From positions 1-6,241 of the forward strand of contig DOEX01000100.1 in NCBI GenBank assembly GCA_003532515.1: 6,241 nt of DNA, read 5' to 3'. The DNA is from Anaerolineaceae bacterium. Lineage in GTDB: Bacteria > Chloroflexota > Anaerolineae > Anaerolineales > Anaerolineaceae. This document shows, piece by piece, positions 1 through 5,964 of this stretch; position 1 is the first letter of the stretch; each line of letters begins with the position of its first letter. The notes beneath the pieces are model-generated. The model made no database searches and was not told the origin of the DNA. It was given only the letters and a program-made list of their open reading frames with translations. A program made the translations under genes and the position numbers.

Positions 1-75
1 CTCTGCCTGGATAAACCTGAACCGCTGAATACATTGCTGCTGGGATTTGCCCTGAAGCATAGCGGTCAGGAGTAA
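1..75 (+). CDS. C-terminal end of an unidentified upstream gene (partial)
   Basis: The first reading frame is open from the window edge and ends in TAA at 73-75, giving 24 residues that finish ...LLLGFALKHSGQE. The other two + frames have stops within about 30 bases. The peptide has normal protein composition and its stop sits just before the short regulatory gap of the next gene, as expected for the tail of a real gene. A 24-codon open stretch can arise by chance, so the call is tentative. I do not recognise the family and assign no function. If real, this gene lies 61 bp upstream of the binding-protein gene on the same strand and could be co-transcribed with it; no terminator-like hairpin with a T-run is visible between them. 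Confidence 0.45.
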   Translation, partial: LCLDKPEPLNTLLLGFALKHSGQE

Positions 76-88
76 CCATTGTAACCAA

Positions 89-116
89 CTGACAAGTGTC
101 AGAGGTAAATTAGAAA
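89..116 (+). promoter_or_regulatory. Candidate promoter with overlapping palindrome, upstream of the binding-protein gene
   Basis: CTGACA at 89-94 matches the sigma-70 -35 consensus at 5 of 6 bases. TAGAAA at 111-116, 16 bp further on, matches the -10 at 4 of 6. The -35 hexamer is also the left arm of a perfect inverted repeat, CTGACA-AG-TGTCAG (89-102), which could be an operator that a dimeric regulator would occupy in competition with RNA polymerase. The predicted transcript start near 122-124 leaves a very short leader that still includes the ribosome binding site. The palindrome is seen directly; the promoter and operator roles are inferred. Confidence 0.35.
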
Positions 117-126
117 AAATTTAGAC

Positions 127-131
127 AGGAG
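127..131 (+). promoter_or_regulatory. Ribosome binding site of the binding-protein gene
   Basis: AGGAG lies five bases before the ATG at 137. This fits the start that gives a complete lipoprotein signal peptide, so site and start support each other. Confidence 0.75.
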
Positions 132-136
132 AAACA

Positions 137-1528
137 ATGAAAAAGTCGTTATTTTTTGTAGTCGCCATGCTGCTCGTACTGAGCATGGTATTGGGTGCTT
201 GCGTCAAGCCCATTGAGCAAACACCTGAACCAACTGAAGAAGTTGTAGTAACTGAACCTCCAGTGGAAGAAACCGAAGAAGTAGTTGTCACTGAAGAAGT
301 AACTGAGGAACCTGTGGCTGAACTTGGACCAGTGTTGAAAATTGGTCAAATCGGCATGATGTCTGGTCTGATGGCTCTTTATGGCATGCAGCAGGAGCGT
401 GGTTTCCAATTAGGTTTGGAGTACATGGCTAACGGTAATTTTGACGATCAAGGTCGTCCGATTATTGCTGGTCGCCCGGTGGAAGTCATTGTAAAAGATG
501 ACGAAGGTTCCCCTGAAAAAGCAGTCTCGCTTGCGCAGGAACTGATCGAAAAAGACGGTGTCGAAATTTTGCAAGGCCCCGTTTCTTCCGCCTCCGCAGT
601 CGCTCTGACCAATGTTGCGCTGGAAAACAAGATCATCCTGATGATTGACCCAGCTGCTTCCTCCTTCCCAACTGGTCCTAACTTCAACCCCTATGTCTTC
701 CGCACTTCACGCACCAGCTTTGACGATACTCTCGTGATCGCAAAATACCTGGTCGAAAATGTCGGACCCGATTTTGCCCACATCTACGTGGACAACGCTT
801 TTGGTCAGGGCTCCAACGTGGCATTGGCTTATGCTGTAGCCAAATATGGCGGGAACCTGATTGCTCCGGTAGCCGTGCCCTTTGAGACCACCGACTTCAC
901 TGCCTATATCCAGCAAGCAATGGATAGCGGCGCAGATAACCTCTTCCTGACCTGGTCTGGAACCGGCTATGTGACCTTATTCCAGCAATTGACTGATCTT
1001 GGTACGCTCGATTCCATGACTGTTGGTACAGGTTTTGGTGATAATGCCTCCTTCGCGGCCGTCTTTGGCAGTGCTGTTGGTTCAACTGGTCTGAACGTCT
1101 ACCATTGGACCGTGCCCGAGAATCCTGTCAATGACTGGATGGTTGAACGCCACCTCGAAGTTTTCAATGAATATCCCGATCTCTTTACCGCCGGTGGCTT
1201 TGCCTCCGCGATAGCCTTGGCTTCGGCATTGGAAAAAACTGGTGGTGATGCCAGTGGTGATGCTATGATCGCTGCTCTGGAAGGTTTGACGTTTGACGGA
1301 CCCAAAGGTACCTATTACATTCGTCCTGAAGATCACGTTTGTGAGCAACCGATGAATATCCTCAAACTGGTCAACCTTGATCCTGACCTCGACAAAGACG
1401 GCATCAACGAATATCGATTCTTTGAAACCATCTATGTCTCTGAATACAATGAACTGGCTGTACCTTGCACGCTTGAAGGTGAATATGCAGATCGCTGCGG
1501 TGACCTTACCGTCATCCCAGCTCCATAA
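137..1528 (+). CDS. Branched-chain amino acid-type ABC transporter substrate-binding lipoprotein
   Basis: This is the extracytoplasmic receptor that binds the solute and delivers it to the LivH/LivM permease. Residues 1-21 form a lipoprotein signal peptide: MKK, a hydrophobic core and the lipobox LGA-C, with Cys22 as the lipidated anchor. Residues 23-62 are a disordered Thr/Glu/Pro/Val linker with near-repeats of TEEVVVTE. From about residue 67 the protein is a type I periplasmic-binding fold (Peripla_BP_6 family): KIGQIGMMSG at the first strand, VKDDEGSPEKAV at 119-130, the ligand-contact segment GPVSSASAV at 147-155, then DPAAS near 171 and PYVFRTS near 185. The tail holds a DxDxDGxxE motif at 417-425 and Cys444 and Cys454, which may form a disulfide. 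The 463-residue length fits the family plus linker. The 137 ATG is supported by AGGAG. Family assignment is firm; the ligand may be branched-chain amino acids, another amino acid or an amide. The livK/livJ role is by position and fold. Confidence 0.93.
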   Translation: MKKSLFFVVAMLLVLSMVLGACVKPIEQTPEPTEEVVVTEPPVEETEEVVVTEEVTEEPVAELGPVLKIGQIGMMSGLMALYGMQQERGFQLGLEYMANGNFDDQGRPIIAGRPVEVIVKDDEGSPEKAVSLAQELIEKDGVEILQGPVSSASAVALTNVALENKIILMIDPAASSFPTGPNFNPYVFRTSRTSFDDTLVIAKYLVENVGPDFAHIYVDNAFGQGSNVALAYAVAKYGGNLIAPVAVPFETTDFTAYIQQAMDSGADNLFLTWSGTGYVTLFQQLTDLGTLDSMTVGTGFGDNASFAAVFGSAVGSTGLNVYHWTVPENPVNDWMVERHLEVFNEYPDLFTAGGFASAIALASALEKTGGDASGDAMIAALEGLTFDGPKGTYYIRPEDHVCEQPMNILKLVNLDPDLDKDGINEYRFFETIYVSEYNELAVPCTLEGEYADRCGDLTVIPAP

Positions 1529-1543
1529 GTCAATAATTGAAAA

Positions 1544-1568
1544 GGCAGGGAGGGTTACCCTCCCTGCC
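1544..1568 (+). other. Strong GC hairpin after the binding-protein gene, no U-tract
   Basis: GGCAGGGAGGG (1544-1554) pairs perfectly over 11 bp with CCCTCCCTGCC (1558-1568) across a TTA loop, starting 15 bases after the stop codon. It is followed by CATCAACAC and not by a run of T, so it is not a canonical intrinsic terminator. Hairpins in this position in binding-protein operons commonly protect the upstream mRNA from 3' exonucleases, or terminate only partly, so that receptor is made in excess over membrane components. That role is inferred from family precedent. The structure itself is directly visible. Confidence 0.8.
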
Positions 1569-1665
1569 CATCAACACTATAGTATCGTGTCATTACGATA
1601 TACCAGACCTTTTGCAGGTATGCGCTTGTTTGTGTAAATTCTTAGTCTATTAAAAAGGTATCGAG

Positions 1666-1683
1666 CCACGATAATAATTGTGG
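1666..1683. repeat. 18-bp imperfect inverted repeat, possible operator
   Basis: CCACGAT (1666-1672), spacer AATA, ATTGTGG (1677-1683) is a near-palindrome with one mismatch pair (G/T). It ends five bases before a TTGACA hexamer at 1689-1694, a typical place for a regulator site. Its left part overlaps the small repeat TATCG-AGCCA-CGATA (1659-1673). A function as an operator is only inferred from shape and position. Confidence 0.3.
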
Positions 1684-1688
1684 AAAAT

Positions 1689-1715
1689 TTGACAGGCATT
1701 GTGTACGTGTATTGT
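1689..1715 (+). promoter_or_regulatory. Weak candidate promoter in the receptor/ATPase gap
   Basis: TTGACA at 1689-1694 is a perfect -35 consensus hexamer. The best -10 at a tolerable distance is TATTGT at 1710-1715 (4 of 6, spacing only 15 bp). The hexamer is striking but the -10 and spacing are poor. Transcription from here would have to pass the T-run at 1723-1729. Confidence 0.25.
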
Positions 1716-1729
1716 TTCAATATTTTTTT
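1710..1729 (+). terminator. Weak AU-rich hairpin with T7, possible leaky terminator or attenuator
   Basis: TATTG (1710-1714) and CAATA (1718-1722) form a 5-bp stem with a TTT loop, followed directly by seven T (1723-1729). The T-run fits an intrinsic terminator but the stem has only one GC pair, so strong termination is unlikely. It may reduce read-through from the receptor gene into the ATPase genes, or be a chance AT-rich stretch. Confidence 0.25.
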
Positions 1730-1742
1730 AACGGACTTAAGC

Positions 1743-1769
1743 TTGTAACAAAAAGGTTCATCTTATATT
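1743..1769 (+). promoter_or_regulatory. Candidate promoter for the livGFHM block
   Basis: TATATT at 1764-1769 matches the -10 consensus at 5 of 6 bases, with TTGTAA (4 of 6) at 1743-1748 and a 15-bp spacer. Transcription would begin near 1776, leaving a leader of about 25 bases that includes the AAGGA ribosome binding site. An AT-rich stretch lies upstream (1719-1730). The match is modest; a separate promoter here would explain the long gap after the receptor gene in an otherwise tight operon. Confidence 0.3.
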
Positions 1770-1787
1770 TGTACTTTTGAATTGGAT

Positions 1788-1792
1788 AAGGA
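1788..1792 (+). promoter_or_regulatory. Ribosome binding site that decides the livG start
   Basis: AAGGA directly abuts the ATG at 1793, leaving no spacer, but lies nine bases before the in-frame ATG at 1802. The second ATG is therefore the better start. Confidence 0.6.
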
Positions 1793-1801
1793 ATGAATAG
1801 A

Positions 1802-2572
1802 ATGACCAATGAAAACATCCTTGAAGCGCAAAACCTGCGCAAGTCTTTCGGCGGACTGGTGGCTGTAGATGACGTCAGCATCCAGATAGCCAAAGGCAGT
1901 ATGCATGCAATTATCGGTCCTAATGGAGCTGGGAAGACGACATTATTTAATCTTCTAAGCGGCATCATGGCACCAGAAGACGGAAAAATCTTTTACAAAG
2001 GTGAAAACATAACCAATGTTGCGCCTCAACGCCGGGCTCATATGGGCATAGGACGTTCGTTTCAGATTACCAATATTTTTCCGAACCTGACAGTTTTGGA
2101 AAATATACGTCTGGGGGCACAGGCGATTGGTAAAGATAATTTCCGCTTTTTGACGCTGGCTGAAGCCTATCCCGGATATGTGGAAAAAGCCATGGCGGTA
2201 ATTGAGATGGTTGGTTTGCAAGGAAAAGAAGGGATGTTGGCTCGCAATCTCGCCCATGGTGAAAAACGCAAACTTGAATTGGGTATCATGCTCTCAACCG
2301 AACCGGAATTACTTCTTTTTGATGAACCGACTGCAGGTATGTCTTCAGAGCAGGTGCCCGAACTGATTGAGATCATCAACAAGGTGGTGCGAGCCTACAA
2401 TCGAACCGCTATTCTGGTTGAACACCGCATGGACATGGTGATGTCGGTCTCCGACCGGATTACGATTATGGCTCTAGGTCGTTTGTTGGCAGAAGGCAGC
2501 CCCCAGGAAATTGCTCACAACCCACAAGTTCAGGCGGCGTATTTAGGCGATCTTTACGGAGAATTAGGATGA
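1802..2572 (+). CDS. livG: Branched-chain amino acid-type ABC transporter ATPase, LivG-like
   Basis: This is one of two cytoplasmic ATPases that dimerise under the LivH/LivM channel and power import. Numbered from the ATG at 1802 (256 residues): Walker A GPNGAGKTT at about 39-47, Q-loop Gln in RSFQITNIFPNLT near 88, a signature written LAHGEKR near 150-156, Walker B LLLFDEP near 171-176, D-loop AGMSSEQ, and H-loop His in VEHRMDMV near 208. The C-terminal PQEIAHNPQVQAAYLG is typical of the LivG group (BCA_ABC_TP_C tail). An in-frame ATG at 1793 adds three residues but lacks spacing to AAGGA. The stop overlaps the livF start by four bases (ATGA), implying translational coupling. The signature departs from LSGGQ, as is usual in LivG/UrtD; LAHGEK plus DEPTAGM also resembles urea/amide transporter ATPases, so the substrate is open. 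Confidence 0.93.
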   Translation: MTNENILEAQNLRKSFGGLVAVDDVSIQIAKGSMHAIIGPNGAGKTTLFNLLSGIMAPEDGKIFYKGENITNVAPQRRAHMGIGRSFQITNIFPNLTVLENIRLGAQAIGKDNFRFLTLAEAYPGYVEKAMAVIEMVGLQGKEGMLARNLAHGEKRKLELGIMLSTEPELLLFDEPTAGMSSEQVPELIEIINKVVRAYNRTAILVEHRMDMVMSVSDRITIMALGRLLAEGSPQEIAHNPQVQAAYLGDLYGELG

Positions 2573-3324
2573 CAGAATTAACAAATACCAACGAATATCT
2601 ATTAAGCGTTCAAAGTATTGACACTTTTATTGGTCAATTCCACATTCTCGAAGGAGTCTCAGTCAATGTAGCCAAAGGGTCAATCACTGTACTGCTGGGT
2701 CGTAACGGAGCAGGAAAGACTACTACACTTAAGACGGTGATGGGCTTGACTCCTCCTCGGGATGGGAAGGTGATCTTTGACGGACAGGAAATTCAGGGTA
2801 AACGCGCATTTAATATTGCAAACCTGGGCATTGGTTATGTCCCCGAAAACAGGGCTATTTTTAGAGCGCTAACAGTGCTTGAAAATTTGAAACTTGCTGA
2901 ACGCAACAAAGGCGATTTAGAGCGGCATGCAGATTTTATTTATGATCTTTTTCCAGATCTGGAAAGACTCTCGAAGTTGAAGGGAAACCAACTATCTGGC
3001 GGACAGCAGCAAATGCTGGCTGTAGCCCGGGCGCTGGTGCCAGAGAACAAACTACTTCTTATCGATGAACCAAGCGAAGGTCTGGCTCCAATATTGATTC
3101 AGCAAATGATGGAAGCCATACGCAAATTAAAAGACACAACGACCATCTTGCTGGTTGAGCAAAACTTCATTATGGCTAGCCAGCTGGCAGAGCGTTATGT
3201 AATTATCGATGATGGTAAGAGTGTCCACAGTGGGCTAATGTCAGATCTGGTGCTGAACCAGGAGCTCATCCACCAATATCTTGGAGCAAGCATCCAGGCT
3301 CCAATCAGCGCAAGTGAGGCGTAA
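2569..3324 (+). CDS. livF: Branched-chain amino acid-type ABC transporter ATPase, LivF-like
   Basis: This is the second ATPase, partner of the LivG-like subunit. In the 251 residues: Walker A GRNGAGKTT at 44-52, the LivF-type Q-loop region GIGYVPENRAIF at 88-98 (Glu where other ABC ATPases have Gln, usual in LivF), canonical signature LSGGQQQML at 142-150, Walker B LLLIDEPSEGLAP at 162-174, and the family-typical VEQN at 196-199 in the H-loop position. The DEPSEGLAP and VEQN motifs separate LivF from LivG. CGGAG at 2557-2561 lies seven bases before the ATG, inside the end of livG, and the genes overlap by ATGA. The stop TAA shares its last base with the start of the permease gene (TAATG). The C-terminal tail after QYLGA is about a dozen residues of low complexity, a normal variation. 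Confidence 0.94.
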   Translation: MTELTNTNEYLLSVQSIDTFIGQFHILEGVSVNVAKGSITVLLGRNGAGKTTTLKTVMGLTPPRDGKVIFDGQEIQGKRAFNIANLGIGYVPENRAIFRALTVLENLKLAERNKGDLERHADFIYDLFPDLERLSKLKGNQLSGGQQQMLAVARALVPENKLLLIDEPSEGLAPILIQQMMEAIRKLKDTTTILLVEQNFIMASQLAERYVIIDDGKSVHSGLMSDLVLNQELIHQYLGASIQAPISASEA

Positions 3325-4814
3325 TGAAACACGAAAATAAAAAAATCCTCTATATCGTGATTGCTATTTTGGTGATTTTCGGCGTGCTGTACGGCTTGTA
3401 TAGTTATGCCGGACAAGAAGCTTTCATCCGCACCACGCTTTCGGGGCTAACGCTGGGCTCGCTTTTCTTTCTGGTAGCTGCCGGGCTCACCCTTATTTTT
3501 GGTCTGATGGATGTTCTCAACTTTGCTCACGGTTCAATGTTTATGCTGGGCGCATATGCAGGATGGCAGTTCTACACCAATCCAACCTTTATCTTTGGTG
3601 TCCTTCCTTTGGTTTTGGCTTTTGTTGCAGGAATCATGGTTATACCCTTGATCAAACCAGAACTTGTCCGGCTCAAATTGAGCGATTCCTGGCAAAAAAG
3701 GTTACCAAAGCTCTTGTATCTGGCAGGCTTAATTGTTGGTGTTCTGGCGGTTCTGAAATTTGATATCGCCGGGTTGGCGGAGACTGCTATGGTTGCCATA
3801 GTAACCACTTCAACGGGTGCACTCGCTGAGCTCAGTCCACAAGAACCACTCTTGCGTTTCATGTGGAGACCTGTGTTGTTGTTCATAAGTGGGGCACTGG
3901 TGGCAGCAGGGGTAAGTAAACCAGGAGATCGTGCAGAAATTACTGCTCCTGAGCCATTGAAAAATCGGTTGGTCCTACCCATAATTCTTTTAGTTCTGAC
4001 TATTCTGTTTACCTTTGTCCGTGAAAGCGCATCAGAGCTGGTTTTGTTGATGAATGGAAATCTGAGGTTTGCGCTGGCGGTCATCGTTGCCACCCTTTTT
4101 GGATTTTTGCTGGGTGCGCTGATCGAAATAACCATGATTCGACCTCTCTACATCCGACCTTTCTTTATCGTGTTGATGACCCTCGGCTTAAGTTTTGTAT
4201 TACGTGAACTGGTACAGGTACTATGGGATCCGCTGGCATACCAAATGGTGCGTCCACCCCTTTTTGCCCAACCAGGCAGGGCTTCTACAATTGCTGAATG
4301 GCTGGCTAACGGATCGTCAACGATCAGTATTGCCGGTGTGACCTTCCCGACCTATCGGCTCTTTGTGATTTTACTTGGAGTGGTCATGTTTATTTTTGTA
4401 ACACTTCTGATGACGAAAAGCCGCCTGGGAATGATCATTCGTGCTGGTGTGCAGGACCCCCAAATGGTTGAGGCTCTGGGCATAAACGTAAAAAGAGTTT
4501 TCACCATTGTTTTTGCTCTTGGAGTAGCACTGGCGGCTTTGGGTGGGATTGGTGCCGCGCCTTTCTTACCGGTTCAACCCATGATGGGTGATCAATATCA
4601 AATGCAAGGATTTATTACCGTTGTAATCGGCGGGATGGGTAGTTATGTTGGTGCTTTCGCGGGGGCTATGATATTGGGGATGGCACGCGCTTTTGGCGAT
4701 TATTTTGCGCTCAAACTTCAACTGTCACCTACCATTGCTGAAGCTTCGACCGTTATTATCATGATTATCGTGCTGCTCTTGCGACCGCAAGGACTTTTTG
4801 GGAAAAAGGACTAA
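3324..4814 (+). CDS. livH: Branched-chain amino acid-type ABC transporter permease, LivH-like, with large internal insertion
   Basis: This inner-membrane protein forms the translocation channel with LivM. Core LivH segments are clear: LSGLTLGSLFFLVAAGLTLIFG at about 39-60 (membrane), LMDVLNFAHGSMFMLGAY at 61-78, EITMIRPLYIRPF at 268-280, LMTLGLSFVLRE at 284-295, the ATPase-contact loop around SRLGMIIRAGVQDPQMVEALGI at 366-387, VVIGGMGSYVGAFAGA at 433-448 and LLLRPQGLFGKK at the end. At 496 residues it is far longer than the usual 290-310. About 150 extra residues lie between roughly 86 and 246, with hydrophobic stretches near 88-110, 129-145, 181-197 and 214-232. An extra hydrophobic segment also precedes the core (8-28). 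GAGG (3316-3319) lies four bases before the ATG; the start overlaps the livF stop by one base. The reading frame is unbroken, so this is an insertion and not a frameshift artefact. Confidence 0.92.
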   Translation: MKHENKKILYIVIAILVIFGVLYGLYSYAGQEAFIRTTLSGLTLGSLFFLVAAGLTLIFGLMDVLNFAHGSMFMLGAYAGWQFYTNPTFIFGVLPLVLAFVAGIMVIPLIKPELVRLKLSDSWQKRLPKLLYLAGLIVGVLAVLKFDIAGLAETAMVAIVTTSTGALAELSPQEPLLRFMWRPVLLFISGALVAAGVSKPGDRAEITAPEPLKNRLVLPIILLVLTILFTFVRESASELVLLMNGNLRFALAVIVATLFGFLLGALIEITMIRPLYIRPFFIVLMTLGLSFVLRELVQVLWDPLAYQMVRPPLFAQPGRASTIAEWLANGSSTISIAGVTFPTYRLFVILLGVVMFIFVTLLMTKSRLGMIIRAGVQDPQMVEALGINVKRVFTIVFALGVALAALGGIGAAPFLPVQPMMGDQYQMQGFITVVIGGMGSYVGAFAGAMILGMARAFGDYFALKLQLSPTIAEASTVIIMIIVLLLRPQGLFGKKD

Positions 4815-4816
4815 CC

Positions 4817-5908
4817 ATGAAAAATATTTGGAAAAAAGACAAAGGATTTGTCATTTTTGTAGCCCTGGCTTTTGCTTTTCCCTTCATTTTTTCCTTGCTG
4901 GGTCAAACCAGCTTAACCGAAGGAACAAATAAGTTTTGGCAGGGACAATTGATCAACTTCTTCATTATGGCAGTTTTTGCCATGAGTTACGATTTGCTCA
5001 TCGGATACGCAGGCATGTTGTCGTTCGGTCATGCCGCTTCGTTTGGTGGTGGTGCTTACACTGTGGCTCTATTACTCGAACATGTTGCTCCTGATATTCT
5101 GAAAAGCTATCAAATATTCATTGGGAGCACCAATATCACCGAAATCGTGATATTGATTGTGTGTTTTTTGGCAGCAATCCTGGTCTCGATCTTGATAGGA
5201 TTGCTGTTTAGCGCTTCAGCTATGAGGGTCAAAGGAGCTTATTTTGCCATGCTGACCCTGGCACTCGCTACCGCTCTAAACTTGCTCGCTCGTGCAACCG
5301 ATTTTGTAGAATGGACAGGTGCGGATGAAGGTATGCACGGTGTGCCCGTGCCGCTATGGATCAACCCAACCCAGAACCGTCTGACCTTCTACTTTATCGC
5401 ACTCGCATTCCTTGTTCTTGCTTACATTTTGATGAAGCGTATCGTTAGCTCGCCTACCGGGCGAGTGATCCAGGCAACACGAGAAAATGAAGATCGGGCA
5501 CGAATGATTGGATACAACCCGGTTACTTATCGCACTTTGGCTTTTGTGATCGCTTCGGTGTTTGCAGGGCTTGCCGGCGGATTTTATGCTTTGTGGACCA
5601 CCAGTGCTTCCCCCTCGATGACTTCCGGGGTGACAACAGTAAACGTGTTGATCATGACCATTCTGGGTGGCATGGGCACGCTGGTAGGACCTCTGCTGGG
5701 TGCGGGTATCATGCAGATCTTCAGCCAGTTTTTATATACCTGGTTCGGCGCTCGCTGGCCTTTGGTTTTCGGCATCATTTTTGTGCTTATCGTGATGTTC
5801 TTGCCTTACGGCATCGTAGGCACCTGGCGCTTGCAGGGTTTCAAAATTAAGCAAGGCTGGCAGCGACTGCTGGAGTTAACCAAGACGAAAGAAACGCCAG
5901 AGAAATAG
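4817..5908 (+). CDS. livM: Branched-chain amino acid-type ABC transporter permease, LivM-like
   Basis: This is the second channel subunit, pairing with LivH. The 363 residues show the LivM hallmarks in order: an N-terminal membrane segment (11-28), MSYDLLIGYAGMLSFGHAASFGGGAY at about 56-81, a membrane segment at 109-131, MRVKGAYFAMLTLALAT at 136-152, WTGADEGMHGVPVP at 166-179, a membrane segment at 190-206, the cytoplasmic ATPase-coupling loop SPTGRVIQATRENEDRARMIGYN at 212-234, then further segments at 240-258, 275-300 (with ILGGMGTLVGPLLGA) and 314-334 (ending MFLPYGIVGT). Length and motif order are normal for the family. AAGGA at 4806-4810 lies six bases before the ATG, and only two bases separate the gene from the livH stop. 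The basic, hydrophilic C-terminus is cytoplasmic. It is the last gene of the operon, followed by a strong terminator. Confidence 0.94.
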   Translation: MKNIWKKDKGFVIFVALAFAFPFIFSLLGQTSLTEGTNKFWQGQLINFFIMAVFAMSYDLLIGYAGMLSFGHAASFGGGAYTVALLLEHVAPDILKSYQIFIGSTNITEIVILIVCFLAAILVSILIGLLFSASAMRVKGAYFAMLTLALATALNLLARATDFVEWTGADEGMHGVPVPLWINPTQNRLTFYFIALAFLVLAYILMKRIVSSPTGRVIQATRENEDRARMIGYNPVTYRTLAFVIASVFAGLAGGFYALWTTSASPSMTSGVTTVNVLIMTILGGMGTLVGPLLGAGIMQIFSQFLYTWFGARWPLVFGIIFVLIVMFLPYGIVGTWRLQGFKIKQGWQRLLELTKTKETPEK

Positions 5909-5929
5909 ATTTATTGTTGGTTTTGTTAG

Positions 5930-5960
5930 GCCGGGCTTCGTAATTGAACCCGGCTTTTTT
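5930..5960 (+). terminator. Intrinsic terminator of the transporter operon
   Basis: GCCGGG (5930-5935) pairs with CCCGGC (5949-5954). The stem extends through a single bulged C (5936) by TTC/GAA, with a GTAATT loop. Six T follow at 5955-5960. It begins 21 bases after the livM stop and has all elements of a rho-independent terminator on the + strand. Confidence 0.9.
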
Positions 5961-5964
5961 ATGT

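Noticed and set aside
1544..1568. Calling the 11-bp GC hairpin a standard intrinsic terminator
   Set aside because: No T-run follows on the + strand (CATCAACAC), and on the - strand the stem is followed by TTTTCAATTATTG at the antisense side, where no gene needs terminating. I kept it as a hairpin of probable mRNA-stabilising role.
1377..1637. An 86-codon + strand frame overlapping the receptor C-terminus and running into the gap
   Set aside because: It overlaps the conserved receptor tail in another frame, has no ribosome binding site that I can see, and runs through the strong GC hairpin.
1955..2257. A 100-codon - strand frame inside livG
   Set aside because: It is antisense to conserved ATPase sequence and has no recognisable motif.
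3579..4061. Frameshift, chimera or gene fusion as the reason for the long LivH
   Set aside because: The frame is continuous, the core motifs on both sides are in the same frame, and the insert has the same base composition and hydrophobic character as its surroundings. It does not resemble a separate known enzyme domain.
3572..4135. A 187-codon open frame on the - strand inside livH
   Set aside because: It lies wholly antisense to the enlarged part of livH, shows low-complexity Ser/Arg/Thr-rich composition typical of a shadow frame, and the + strand frame has clear membrane-protein periodicity and flanking conserved motifs.
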